Below, in pieces: positions 1-8,246 of a stretch of DNA of 20,022 nt; position 1 is the first letter of the stretch, and each line of letters begins with the position of its first letter. The stretch lies in IMG/VR virus record IMGVR_UViG_3300046321_000114, positions 1 through 20,022 of that record; one strand, written 5' to 3'. The translations under genes were made by a program, and so were the position numbers. Below the pieces are notes generated by a model. That model searched no databases and was not told the origin of the DNA. It worked only from the letters and a program-made list of their open reading frames with translations. The stretch is from a virus.

Positions 1-12
1 TAATTTTCCCAT
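1..12 (-). CDS. start of the next leftward gene (partial, first 4 codons)
   Basis: An ATG on the minus strand at 12-10 opens a frame that runs off the window edge after four codons (M-G-K-L). It is preceded by an A-rich leader with a run of seven A's, as for other genes here, and by a TAnnTTTG element about 30 bases upstream. In related phages the gene after the portal is usually another head gene, but nothing of the product is visible. Confidence 0.4.
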
Positions 13-42
13 TTTTTTGTATCGATTTAATTTATTAATATG

Positions 43-50
43 CAAATATA
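43..50 (-). promoter_or_regulatory. Bacteroidota -7 promoter element
   Basis: The minus strand reads TATATTTG, matching TAnnTTTG, between the portal stop and the next leftward ATG. No good -33 box is visible, so this is a half-supported promoter for the gene that leaves the window. Confidence 0.4.
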
Positions 51-75
51 GATAATTTTTAACTATACTCTTTTT

Positions 76-2520
76 TTAACTCGGTTCTAACTCCGACAGC
101 TCAACTGAACCTGAAAGGTTATCTTCTGAAGACTCGAAAGACTTGGCTGGAAGGTTAAACATTTGTTGTTGTTTTATGTCAGATACCTGAGAATTATTTC
201 TGTCTTGTTTCTTAATAGCCTCTTTATTAGCAAATTGTAAGGTTTTCATTTTATTGTTTTCTGAAACACCTTGCAACTGCATGTTGAACTCAAACTCTTT
301 CTCCATTAACAGGGATTTTACTTCAGCTTCTTTTTCAAGCTCTCTCATCTTAGCTTGTGACTTAGCTTCAATAACTGCCATTTCTTTTTCAATTTGGGCT
401 TTCATCTCTGCTATTCTAGCTTGTGACGCTCTTTCGGCAACCATAGCTTGACCTTCTGCTCTTTGGGCTTCCATCGCTTTTTCTGCTTCGGCTTTGGTTT
501 TTTCTCTTCTTACCCTACGACTTTTAATCAACTCGTTAGCAAGTTTTGTGTCTCCTATATTTCTAATATCAATGGCATCATCCAACGTTATTAAATCTTT
601 ACTCAAAGCCATTGTTATGTTTGCTTCCAGTTGTTGTCTTTCCTCATTGTCAGGTTTAAGTTCAATGTTGATACCTAAATCGTGTAAATGGTATTTTTTC
701 AATGCTTCAAGTATTGTAACATTTATTCTACCAATTGCATTTATGTAAACATCTTTTAAATCTGAATACATGAAAATATCTTTCAGCCTTAAAGACAAAC
801 CTTTACCTAATCTTTTGCTAATATTTAAAGCCCCGTTAAGTATGTGTCTTGTAGCAGTGTTTGAATTTGCAGCTAGTTGTTGTTGAACTCCTACTGCCAT
901 ATCTGGATGTGGTGCACTTGCGTCAGCTCCTTGTGGAATACCTATAGCATCTCTTACCAAATTCAAATAGTGGTTGTAAGCTGAAATTAATCTGTCCAAA
1001 CCGTCTATAACTCCATTTTTCAACTCTTTGATTGGTTCTTTACCATAGTTGAAATCCCCACCTGCATCTACTGAACTACCAATAACGTTACCCGTTTCAT
1101 CGTAAATCTTAATAAGCTCTAATGGTGTTAGGATATTACCCCCACCCATGTCAACCTCATTAAGACCTGAAACGTCAATGTATATACCATTCGGTCTAGC
1201 TTTAGCAATGATTTGTTGCAACTTAATGTGTATTTGCTGCATCTCATCAACGTAAGGTATAATCCTTTCAACCAAACTTTTTGTTCTATTTTGGTAAATC
1301 TCTGGTGCGTAAACTAAATAGTTTGGAGCTGTAATGTTCAAATAACCCTCTGGTCTAATCATGTTCTCACATAATTTGTAGTTGAATACTACGTCAGTAC
1401 CAAGAACCAAAACCCCTTCGTACCAAACATCTATTACTTTTTTACTTACTTCATAACCTTCGTTATCAGTGTCAACTTTTTGAAAATCACTAGATTTTTC
1501 TGTAAGCTTGTATCCACCACTCTTTGTATATTTCTTTTTGTAAGCAAGTGTGTTTATAGATTTGAAAGTGAAGAATAGTACGTCAACCATCATACCTTCC
1601 ATATCAGTGTGACCTAAGTCTGACTCGTTAGAAGAACCGTGGTAATTAGCCCAGTCCTTAGTAGCTGAAGCCAAATTTTTTAACTGTTCATCTGTAAATT
1701 TTGTTCCAGAGATTCTTTTAAGCTCAGCCATAGAAATCCTCTTAACCTCACCGAAGTAGTTAACATCTTTGTGGTCTTTGTGTGTAGTTCTTGAAGATAC
1801 TAGGTTTGCTGGGTCTACGTATTCTACCATTATACCTTTTGAAGGGTCTGTGGTATGTTTTATAGCAGATATCCCGATAGTAGTTATATCCTCAACCAAT
1901 TTACTTTGAGTTTCGTCAAAATCATTTAAAGCAAGTGTAAACCTTAAGGCTTCTTCCGTAGCTATTTCAATAGCTGGTTTGTACTTAAGTTTCATAAATA
2001 AGTCTATTTCCTCTTGCGTTTCTGGGTAACTTTCTGCATCGTCAGGTATTAACTTAACACCTAATTGTTTTTCAGCCTCTTGCATAGCAGGTTTAGCATA
2101 TACGAAATCTTCTAAGGCTTTTTTATGAGTATCCTTTAAATCCGTAGAAAATTTATCTACAGCTTCAGCCTTGATATCAAACAATCTTTCCGTCATTTGG
2201 TTCACTATCAGATTTACAAATTTAGGGATAATTTGCAAAGGTCTCCAGTCATAGTTAGTGTAAGAACTATCTTCACCACCATTCATTAAATCTTTGTAAA
2301 TTTTTGTGTCCTGTTCCCCTCTTCCATATAATCTTAGATTGTGATACTTTTCTCTTTTATCATAGTACCCACAAGAACCTGTCTCTGGTCTATAGAACCA
2401 TTCTTTTTCTATAGCCTTAGCAGCTTGTAACCCGTATGAATCTTCTTTTTTCTCCTCATCGGTAGCCAATGGGTTAGGAAACCCACTGAATGAAAACACT
2501 TTTCTTTTATCTAATCCCAT
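76..2520 (-). CDS. portal protein
   Basis: Predicted portal protein, the dodecameric ring at the capsid vertex through which DNA is packaged and ejected. It is 814 residues, long for a portal. The N-terminal part has the conserved-looking segment DWRPLQIIPKFVNLIVNQM (residues 91-109), followed by the mixed alpha/beta body typical of portals in crAss-like and other Bacteroidota phages. Residues of about 667-750 are a highly charged Ala/Glu/Lys/Arg stretch that should form a long coiled coil, followed by a polar, Ser-rich tail. It lies directly downstream of the terminase gene (six-base gap) in the same orientation, the standard terL-portal order, and that context supports the call. There is no separate promoter, so it is probably co-transcribed with terL. 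Recognition is from family resemblance, not a search. Confidence 0.85.
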   Translation of the reverse strand: MGLDKRKVFSFSGFPNPLATDEEKKEDSYGLQAAKAIEKEWFYRPETGSCGYYDKREKYHNLRLYGRGEQDTKIYKDLMNGGEDSSYTNYDWRPLQIIPKFVNLIVNQMTERLFDIKAEAVDKFSTDLKDTHKKALEDFVYAKPAMQEAEKQLGVKLIPDDAESYPETQEEIDLFMKLKYKPAIEIATEEALRFTLALNDFDETQSKLVEDITTIGISAIKHTTDPSKGIMVEYVDPANLVSSRTTHKDHKDVNYFGEVKRISMAELKRISGTKFTDEQLKNLASATKDWANYHGSSNESDLGHTDMEGMMVDVLFFTFKSINTLAYKKKYTKSGGYKLTEKSSDFQKVDTDNEGYEVSKKVIDVWYEGVLVLGTDVVFNYKLCENMIRPEGYLNITAPNYLVYAPEIYQNRTKSLVERIIPYVDEMQQIHIKLQQIIAKARPNGIYIDVSGLNEVDMGGGNILTPLELIKIYDETGNVIGSSVDAGGDFNYGKEPIKELKNGVIDGLDRLISAYNHYLNLVRDAIGIPQGADASAPHPDMAVGVQQQLAANSNTATRHILNGALNISKRLGKGLSLRLKDIFMYSDLKDVYINAIGRINVTILEALKKYHLHDLGINIELKPDNEERQQLEANITMALSKDLITLDDAIDIRNIGDTKLANELIKSRRVRREKTKAEAEKAMEAQRAEGQAMVAERASQARIAEMKAQIEKEMAVIEAKSQAKMRELEKEAEVKSLLMEKEFEFNMQLQGVSENNKMKTLQFANKEAIKKQDRNNSQVSDIKQQQMFNLPAKSFESSEDNLSGSVELSELEPS

Positions 2521-2526
2521 ATTTTT

Positions 2527-5214
2527 CTAATTTCTTTTTCCTATTGAACCTTTATTACTAAACTTAGGTAGAAAGGCTGATACATCAATTGCCTTTTTAG
2601 GTTTTACCTTTCCTTTGTATTTCTCTTTCTGACAAGCCATAATAGCTAACCCACTTGAGATAGTTGCATCAAACTTTGTTCTATCATCTGGGTCAAACTT
2701 CAACCAATCTGTTAAGGTCTCATTAAATGGAATATCTCCCATCTCACCTATTGGTCTTAGTTTCTTGATTTCATCTTGGTAGATTCCTACAAAGTTTTGA
2801 ATCCAAGTACCTATAGCACCCATGTGAGAATCTAACATATCCTTACCCGACATCATCTGACCACCGTACTCTTTCTCATTATCATTAAGCTTAACCCTAT
2901 CCATTCTATCCATAGCAAATCCTCTGTAACCCCTGTTTCTAAGGTGTCTAAGCAAATCTAGCCTGTTTGATTCTATCAAGATTGGAGCTCCGTAAAACCT
3001 AATAACTTTGATAACATCTTCAAAAAATGTAGTCTCATCTGGTGGTCTGGCAATATACTCTACAACGAACTTGTTTGATGGAGCACCCCCTTCTGGCAAA
3101 GTTAGTGTTTTTCCGTGTATACTTCCTTTTGAACCTGCACCGTGAGTAGACTTGTAAGAGAACGGGTCACAACCAAATCTCACACATTCTGTATTAAGTG
3201 GGTAGAACTTACCGTTAACCTCTTTAACCCTATTCTGTAAGGCTTCAGTATTGTCAACTATTGACGGCATCCAAGACACTTTAAACCTTCCGTGTGGGTT
3301 AGGTTGGAACTCAACATCACCATCTATAGTACCTACCCAGTCAAAATTACCAACAACGTACTTTTCTTCGTCCATTGTTTTTTTGTTGTATTCTATTTGC
3401 TCATAAAGTTTAGTTTTGTTGAATACACCTTCTCCAGATTCATCTCTAAAGGCATGTTCTATAATTCTAGGGAAAGCTCTGTATTGCTCATTCAAAGCTC
3501 TATCACTTTCCTTTCTTTTTGATTCTTCTTGACTTATAAGGAAATCAACTGCACCTGTAAGTATTAACTTACCTTTTATATTCTTGACATTGTTCTTAGG
3601 TCTCTCTTTGTGACAGATACCGTAAATATCCGTAAAAGATGACATATTATCCTGAGCAGGTAAGAAATAACCGTAAAGACCAGATGATGTCATTTGTGTA
3701 ACTTCATTCCTTTTTGTAACATCTGAAGAGTGGTACATCTTCTCAAACTGTTCTCCACCTTTAGACATTGCACCTACAGTAGAACCGATAAAAGCTTTTC
3801 CTACAACTTCACCCCCTTCTAACATGGTTGGGGAAACTTGACCAAAGTGTTGAATATAATCACTAGGTTTTTTCCATTTACCAGCCTCGTCACCAAGGTA
3901 CATAAACATTGCCTGTCCATCATAAGAGTCATCCTTAGTTGGTTGGTAATCTACCAAGTTGTTAAGGTACTCATCAGCGTTGTTTGTTTTACTCTTCTTA
4001 GCCTCTTTTGTGTTAGTCAATGGACTAGCAAATTCAAACTCCTTAGGTGAATCTAGTTTACCTTTGATAAGTGGTAAAAAGAAGAATGGTAAGTTTAAAA
4101 GCATGTAACGATACTTCAAAAAAGCTTTTTTAGCATCGGCATCAGATTTTGATGTAATACCAAAGTTATTGTTTCTTGTCCCTGTAGAGGCGTTAAGCAT
4201 TATTGAAAGTACAACGTAGGTAAAACCTGTACGTCTAGACTTAACAAATAGTTGACCTAAACATCTCTCATCCACAATACAAGCTTGTAAGTGGTAAAAC
4301 ATATTGGCTTGTGCGTGTCTGTAATTCATGTATCCACCCGTGTCCAACATCTTACACCATTGCATAGCAAAGTAATGGTTACCTGTTATGTACGTAGGTT
4401 TCCCATTGTTCATAAACCAAACACCTTCTCTTCTTCTTCTGAACTCTTCTTTTATATAAGAATCCCATAAATCTGCGTTATCCTGTGTAATACCTGTAGG
4501 TACTTCTAACCTTCTCCAGTATTGCTCAGACTGTGGTAAATCATGGAATAAAATATCCTCTTTGTTTTCTGGTACTTTTGGTAAGTGTATATTTAAGTTT
4601 TCCAACGTAATCATCTCACCTTCAGTAGAATATGGACAAATTCTAACTGAGTCTGCCTCTCTATTGAACCACTCTGGGTGGTATTGACTCATAGGGAAAA
4701 ACTCCCCTTTACCAAACCTCTCAGGATAACCTACCCTAAACTCCTTCTCAGCCAACGATAAATCATCGGATTCAAGCTTTTCTCTCAATTCCCTTAAATC
4801 CTTCTCTAAATCAAAAACTGATTCAAGAATTAATGGTTTAGCTTTAATGGCTGCATCGTGTTTGTGGGCTTCCAGTTTGGTATAATCAATATCCATGATG
4901 TAGGCACTTCTAAGAATATCCAAAGCTGAATCCCCAGCATATACAATACGTTCGATGTAATCCCTAGCGATTTCCTTTCTGGGGGCATCTGGGGAGCTCA
5001 TCCACATATTCAAAATCTTCTTAGCTGAAGCAAAAGAAGAAGACTTGCTATCCATTATTTTCTTCATTTTCTCTGGTTCAAGGGATAACACAAAATCTTC
5101 TAACTCTTGTGAATCATCCGCAGGTCTACCATCTAAAGAGAAGAAATTGTAGTTTAAACCTTCAATCATACTATCAAGACCTATACTGATATCATCTCTA
5201 CTTAAAATACTCAT
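2527..5214 (-). CDS. terL: terminase large subunit
   Basis: Motor and nuclease of DNA packaging, which docks on the portal, translocates DNA using ATP and cuts concatemers. It is 895 residues. About 260 N-terminal residues precede the ATPase and are of unclear role. The segment GKPTYITGNHYFAMQWCK lies before the ATPase, as in many phage terminases. The Walker A region KSRRTGFT starts at K325 and is deviant: the usual GK[ST] lysine is replaced by F, with Lys at the beginning of the loop, as in lambda gpA. Walker B is MYLGDEAG with D442-E443. The C-terminal nuclease has its first acidic residue at D683 (FGCDPFSY). The start is the ATG two bases after the end of the displaced endonuclease tail. 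The portal gene follows. Confidence 0.92.
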   Translation of the reverse strand: MSILSRDDISIGLDSMIEGLNYNFFSLDGRPADDSQELEDFVLSLEPEKMKKIMDSKSSSFASAKKILNMWMSSPDAPRKEIARDYIERIVYAGDSALDILRSAYIMDIDYTKLEAHKHDAAIKAKPLILESVFDLEKDLRELREKLESDDLSLAEKEFRVGYPERFGKGEFFPMSQYHPEWFNREADSVRICPYSTEGEMITLENLNIHLPKVPENKEDILFHDLPQSEQYWRRLEVPTGITQDNADLWDSYIKEEFRRRREGVWFMNNGKPTYITGNHYFAMQWCKMLDTGGYMNYRHAQANMFYHLQACIVDERCLGQLFVKSRRTGFTYVVLSIMLNASTGTRNNNFGITSKSDADAKKAFLKYRYMLLNLPFFFLPLIKGKLDSPKEFEFASPLTNTKEAKKSKTNNADEYLNNLVDYQPTKDDSYDGQAMFMYLGDEAGKWKKPSDYIQHFGQVSPTMLEGGEVVGKAFIGSTVGAMSKGGEQFEKMYHSSDVTKRNEVTQMTSSGLYGYFLPAQDNMSSFTDIYGICHKERPKNNVKNIKGKLILTGAVDFLISQEESKRKESDRALNEQYRAFPRIIEHAFRDESGEGVFNKTKLYEQIEYNKKTMDEEKYVVGNFDWVGTIDGDVEFQPNPHGRFKVSWMPSIVDNTEALQNRVKEVNGKFYPLNTECVRFGCDPFSYKSTHGAGSKGSIHGKTLTLPEGGAPSNKFVVEYIARPPDETTFFEDVIKVIRFYGAPILIESNRLDLLRHLRNRGYRGFAMDRMDRVKLNDNEKEYGGQMMSGKDMLDSHMGAIGTWIQNFVGIYQDEIKKLRPIGEMGDIPFNETLTDWLKFDPDDRTKFDATISSGLAIMACQKEKYKGKVKPKKAIDVSAFLPKFSNKGSIGKRN

Positions 5215-5216
5215 AA

Positions 5217-5303
5217 TTAATTTTTTATTTTATATTCCCAAAAATAACCACCTGCTGTTTTTCTTTTTCCTTGGCAAACTAGACCTATATTACTTAATGT
5301 AAT
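5217..5303 (-). pseudogene. frame-shifted C-terminal end of the GIY-YIG endonuclease (NUMOD1 half)
   Basis: In the -1 frame relative to the endonuclease, the minus strand encodes 28 further residues, beginning I-T-L-S-N-I-G-L and containing GKRKTAGGYFW, then stopping two bases before the terL ATG. This is the usual second half of a NUMOD1 DNA-binding domain, whose first half ends the frame at 5294. Joined after codon 159, the two would give a 187-residue protein with a complete NUMOD1. The junction is a short A-run (CTAAAATTA), so a one-base deletion, a sequencing error or a -1 frameshift could each explain it. Confidence 0.7.
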
Positions 5304-5779
5304 TTTAGTTTTTTATTTGCCTCTGTTAAAGATTTAAAACTTCCTATTATGTTTCCATTAAGGTCTTTTTGATTTACGGGTTTACTATTAGACTCTCTTA
5401 CTTTTTCTATATTTTCTTTACTAGGGCTGGAGTAGTCCCTGTATTTTTTACCTTTATGTATACTGCTTAGTAACTTTCTGGTACTTTGCTTTACAATTAA
5501 ACCATGAGTACCTTCTCCACCATCGGTCATATTAACTAGTAATCCATTACCTAAATCTAACCTACCATAAGATTTTATTAGAAACACCTCAAGTTCTTTA
5601 GCATCCTCATAACTTATATCTCTTGCTAATATTTCCACTGTATAATCAGACTTATTAGTTATACTTTTCCAATGCCTGTTTCTGTTGTTAAGTGAATAAG
5701 GTCTGTGACCATATTTTCCTATGCCTACATAAAATACTTTGTTATTGTCTACCCTTCTATGTCTATACACCACTGCCAT
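5294..5779 (-). CDS. GIY-YIG homing endonuclease (C-terminus displaced by a frameshift)
   Basis: Free-standing homing endonuclease of the GIY-YIG type, which cuts DNA at a specific site to spread its own gene. The N-terminus has the paired motifs in degenerate form, VYRHRR near residue 4 and FYVGIG near residue 16, then an Arg-rich segment and the acidic helix AKELEVFLI. The Gly-rich TDGGEGT follows. Residues of about 100-130 resemble NUMOD3 repeats, and the end (KPVNQKDLNGNIIGSFKSL) is the first half of NUMOD1. The frame stops early, and the rest of NUMOD1 continues in the -1 frame. It sits one base after the upstream gene and immediately before terL, consistent with insertion next to a conserved packaging gene. 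The nuclease part is intact; DNA recognition may be impaired. Confidence 0.85.
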   Translation of the reverse strand: MAVVYRHRRVDNNKVFYVGIGKYGHRPYSLNNRNRHWKSITNKSDYTVEILARDISYEDAKELEVFLIKSYGRLDLGNGLLVNMTDGGEGTHGLIVKQSTRKLLSSIHKGKKYRDYSSPSKENIEKVRESNSKPVNQKDLNGNIIGSFKSLTEANKKLKLH

Positions 5780-5780
5780 A

Positions 5781-6356
5781 TCATACTACTGCAATTATAT
5801 CCCTAGTCGACATTTTGTAATACAAAACCCCATCTATATTAAATTCATATTCACTATTTTCTGTAAACTTTACTTTATCACCGTTTTTAACACCTTGTGC
5901 TGAAAGGTTTTTATTTACGTATCGAATTATACCAACACCCTTCTCTTTCCCTTTGTATGAGCCCTCAGACAGGCTTAAGCTGAAACCTTCTTCTTGTTCC
6001 TTATCTATAGGTTCTACAAAACAATACGGGTCTAAGGCTTCCCAATCATCTTCACGTTTATACATGAAAACTTCTGTAAGTGGTACGAAATATTGATTCC
6101 CTTCTATGTGAAAGTTGCTTTCTGTTACGTTACCGTTTACGCTATTTCTTAATCTAAAAATGTTGTGATGTACAACAACTTTGTCTCCAGCCTTTAATAC
6201 AGTAAAAGAAGGGGCAGCCACTACTGTAGCCACCCTGTTTATATAAGCTACCTCTTCTATTGTAGAGTTAACAATTATAGAATCTCCATTTACTATCTTG
6301 ACTTCGTTTTCGTACGCCTTATCTAGACTTACGATTAGATAGTTGACTGCTTCCAT
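5781..6356 (-). CDS. GroES-like co-chaperonin candidate
   Basis: 191 residues. The last 60 residues read like the end of a 10-kDa chaperonin: VKNGDKVKF, then FNIDGVLYYKM, then RDIIAVV, matching the GroES pattern of VGDKV...IDGE.Y...DILAV. The first half (residues of about 25-75) has a second, looser copy with VLKAGDKVVVH. Such proteins cap the host GroEL or a phage chaperonin during folding of capsid proteins, as T4 gp31 does. The ATG overlaps the upstream stop as TAATG, so it is translationally coupled. Its place just upstream of the terminase and portal genes fits a capsid-folding role. It is about twice the usual GroES length because of the N-terminal domain and a linker. No GroEL gene is seen. 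Function is inferred from pattern only. Confidence 0.6.
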   Translation of the reverse strand: MEAVNYLIVSLDKAYENEVKIVNGDSIIVNSTIEEVAYINRVATVVAAPSFTVLKAGDKVVVHHNIFRLRNSVNGNVTESNFHIEGNQYFVPLTEVFMYKREDDWEALDPYCFVEPIDKEQEEGFSLSLSEGSYKGKEKGVGIIRYVNKNLSAQGVKNGDKVKFTENSEYEFNIDGVLYYKMSTRDIIAVV

Positions 6357-6607
6357 TATTCAAAGTCTATGTTACTTTCTACAACTACTGGAACATCATA
6401 AATAGTCTTCCACAGCAAAGTGCCACTTGTATTTGTTATGAATATGTCATAAGCCGTTTTATCTTCCTTAGCATATTTTGGGTTAATAGCTATGCTTGAT
6501 ATAATGTAACCTACTGATTGTAAATTAACTGGTCTTCCTACTTGGTAGTGGATAGAACCGTCAGGGAAGTCTTTTCCCACTGATATTTTTCTGAATACTG
6601 TTTCCAT
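6356..6607 (-). CDS. small conserved-type phage protein of unknown function
   Basis: 83 residues, soluble and without a signal peptide. The layout is a short basic start (FRKISVGKDFPDGSIHYQVG), a beta-rich middle (GYIISSIAINPKYAKEDKTA) and an end reading LLWKTIYDVPVVVESNIDFE. I recall proteins of this shape as common small ORFs in Bacteroidota phage structural regions, with no known function. It is the first gene after a TAnnTTTG element and a terminator, and its stop overlaps the start of the GroES-like gene, so it probably leads the packaging operon. Confidence 0.75.
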   Translation of the reverse strand: METVFRKISVGKDFPDGSIHYQVGRPVNLQSVGYIISSIAINPKYAKEDKTAYDIFITNTSGTLLWKTIYDVPVVVESNIDFE

Positions 6608-6629
6608 TTTGTTTTATATTTAATTTATA

Positions 6630-6637
6630 CAAAAATA
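6630..6637 (-). promoter_or_regulatory. candidate promoter element for the packaging operon
   Basis: The minus strand reads TATTTTTG (TAnnTTTG) 23 bases before the ATG at 6607. It overlaps the T-run of the terminator that ends the upstream transcript. No convincing -33 box is visible. Confidence 0.4.
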
Positions 6638-6660
6638 GGGATAATTTGCTCATCCCTATT
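6634..6660 (-). terminator. intrinsic terminator ending the lysis/fibre operon
   Basis: A perfect 9-bp inverted repeat, AATAGGGAT / ATCCCTATT, has a 9-base loop. On the minus strand it is followed by a T-run, as expected for a factor-independent terminator downstream of the gene at 6673-6972. Confidence 0.7.
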
Positions 6661-6672
6661 ATTTGTTATTTA

Positions 6673-6972
6673 TTACTTATAAAAGCTTATAAAAGCTTTA
6701 TATTGTAATTTTTGTTTTTCATCCAACTCTTCAAACTTTGCTGGTTTAATCCTAAAATAGACAAAACCAAAGAATAGTGATACTAGACTTAAAAAATACA
6801 TTACCAATAACAGTAAATCTGGTTTTGGATAGTTGGGGTTTATGGATACTAAATATCCTGTAATAGTCATTAAAGGGAATATTATCCTACTTGCTCTGGG
6901 AGCACTCCACCTTCTATTAAACATTATGAATGAATAATCTAAAACAAAATGCTTTACTAAAAATTTTCTCAT
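6673..6972 (-). CDS. small membrane protein, two predicted transmembrane segments
   Basis: 99 residues. A basic N-terminus (FNRRWSAPRASR) is followed by a hydrophobic segment at about residues 27-44, a short Pro/Asn turn, a second hydrophobic segment at about 51-73 and a charged C-terminal tail. The topology suggests a hairpin in the inner membrane. It is the last gene of the operon that begins with the holin, so a role in lysis or superinfection exclusion is possible but unproven. The end of the gene carries a tandem 10-bp repeat (CTTATAAAAG twice on the plus strand), which encodes the repeated K/A/F-rich tail. Confidence 0.65.
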   Translation of the reverse strand: MRKFLVKHFVLDYSFIMFNRRWSAPRASRIIFPLMTITGYLVSINPNYPKPDLLLLVMYFLSLVSLFFGFVYFRIKPAKFEELDEKQKLQYKAFISFYK

Positions 6973-6991
6973 TTTATCTTTTTTTTAATTA

Positions 6992-7651
6992 TTAACGTGA
7001 TACCCAATTTGTACCATTGTGCCACACTGGACAAACAACCGAACCTCCCCCAGTTAAAGCTCCTAAATATGTAGGTGCTATAGCGTCTGATACTGTAGCC
7101 ATATCATTTAGTACTCCTGTTGGTAATGTAGATACTGTATATACTGTATCTACATTACCAATAGGTATGACTATGTTTCCATCAATTCCTGCCTTGACAC
7201 CATTTATAGAAATTGGTATTGTGTATGTACCTGATATTGCAGCTGGTAATTCTAACTTATAATCTGTTTCACTTATTAAATTATTTTTGGATAATCTAGA
7301 TATACCACCATTACCAGACTTACTAAAATAAATTTCATCTTTATTAAGTAATATTTTATTATCTAAATCTGTACCAGCATAACCACTTGCTAAGACTGAC
7401 CCATACCCTAAAAAACATCTTAACTCGCTTCCATCACTATAACTTATAGGTAGATTTGTCTCATAACCAGCTTCTAACACTTGTTGTAATGTAGGTATAC
7501 TAGGAGTTCCTTCACCTGCTTGGCTAAGAAGCTTCTGAAGTCTAAACAGTACCGTTTTTCCTCCATCTTCACTATCATTACCTACAACAGTATCCTCTGT
7601 AACTGGTTCAGCCTTTATTGGGTACAGTGCTTTATTTTTTATTCTTCCCAT
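6992..7651 (-). CDS. fibre- or baseplate-type structural protein
   Basis: 219 residues. The N-terminus (KNKALYPIKAEPVTEDTVVG...EDGGKTVLF) resembles the virion-attachment start of many Bacteroidota phage fibre proteins. A Gly/Ser/Asn-rich beta-structured middle follows. The C-terminal 50 residues (VYTVSTLPTG, then ATVSDAIAPTYLG, GGGS, PVWHNGTNWV) match a cap found at the ends of many phage fibres and virion proteins. Its role is probably host attachment or virion decoration. It follows the spanin-like gene with a one-base gap. A 42-bp near-perfect palindrome inside the gene separates the variable body from the conserved cap. Confidence 0.75.
   Translation of the reverse strand: MGRIKNKALYPIKAEPVTEDTVVGNDSEDGGKTVLFRLQKLLSQAGEGTPSIPTLQQVLEAGYETNLPISYSDGSELRCFLGYGSVLASGYAGTDLDNKILLNKDEIYFSKSGNGGISRLSKNNLISETDYKLELPAAISGTYTIPISINGVKAGIDGNIVIPIGNVDTVYTVSTLPTGVLNDMATVSDAIAPTYLGALTGGGSVVCPVWHNGTNWVSR
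7120..7161. repeat. 42-bp near-perfect palindrome inside the fibre gene
   Basis: The sequence begins TTGGTAATGTAGATAC and ends with its exact reverse complement. The 10 central bases also pair, apart from one T/T mismatch on each side of the axis. Because of the symmetry, both strands encode nearly the same peptide here (GNVDTVYTVSTLP). It lies at the boundary between the fibre body and the C-terminal cap. Confidence 0.9.
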
Positions 7652-7652
7652 C

Positions 7653-8246
7653 TTATTTATTTTTGTTGTAAATTGTTAGTATATCCTTTTTGATACCTAC
7701 TGTAAACTCTTTTCTTAGGTTATAGCCTAACTCTACATTGTATCCATTTTTATTCTTTAAACCTACTTCAGCACCTAGTGTAGGGTTTAATCCCGATTGT
7801 GCTGTTAAACCAGCTGACAAAACCATAAAAGGTTTTAGTTTGGTTACCGTGTTATTAGTTATCACTGTTTCCTTGTATTTTACTTCTCTTTCCTTAACGT
7901 TTATTTTAACTCTTTGGTTAAGTAGTGTGCCGTTTATTGAGTCTTCTATTGTAACCTCAGCAACGTTTGTTGAATCAGTGTAAACCTTTTTGTAATTCTT
8001 AATAGTATCCTTACCTACTACATTGATATACAATGGTTTAGGGTCTCTATACTGTATTACTTGTTCTATCTTTGGGATTATTTTTATCTTTTCCACAAAG
8101 ACTGTATCCGTTGTAGTTTTGCTTACTACTAGGTCATCCTTTTTACAACCCCTTAAAAAAATGAATAGAAGGAATACTACGACTAGCGTAGTTATTACCT
8201 TCTTTGCCAAAGTGACAGTCTTAGATTGTGATGTATTTGTTTCCAT
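7653..8246 (-). CDS. membrane-anchored protein, spanin candidate
   Basis: 197 residues. A short cytoplasmic N-terminus is followed by one transmembrane segment (residues of about 14-31), then R-G-C-K-K, a Thr/Val/Lys-rich periplasmic stretch (about 40-130) and a beta-rich C-terminus with alternating hydrophobic residues (FMVLSAGLTAQSG..., YNVELGYNLRKEFTVGI). The gene overlaps the endolysin 3' end by 26 bases, and the holin, endolysin and this gene run in series, the arrangement of spanins. It would join or fuse the two membranes in the last step of lysis. The barrel-like C-terminus could be an outer-membrane-facing domain, making it a one-piece spanin. This assignment rests on context and topology only. 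Confidence 0.55.
   Translation of the reverse strand: METNTSQSKTVTLAKKVITTLVVVFLLFIFLRGCKKDDLVVSKTTTDTVFVEKIKIIPKIEQVIQYRDPKPLYINVVGKDTIKNYKKVYTDSTNVAEVTIEDSINGTLLNQRVKINVKEREVKYKETVITNNTVTKLKPFMVLSAGLTAQSGLNPTLGAEVGLKNKNGYNVELGYNLRKEFTVGIKKDILTIYNKNK

Noticed and set aside
7017-7262. Plus-strand frame over the fibre gene that repeats part of the fibre peptide
   Set aside because: The match is a direct result of the DNA palindrome at 7120-7161, not a second gene.
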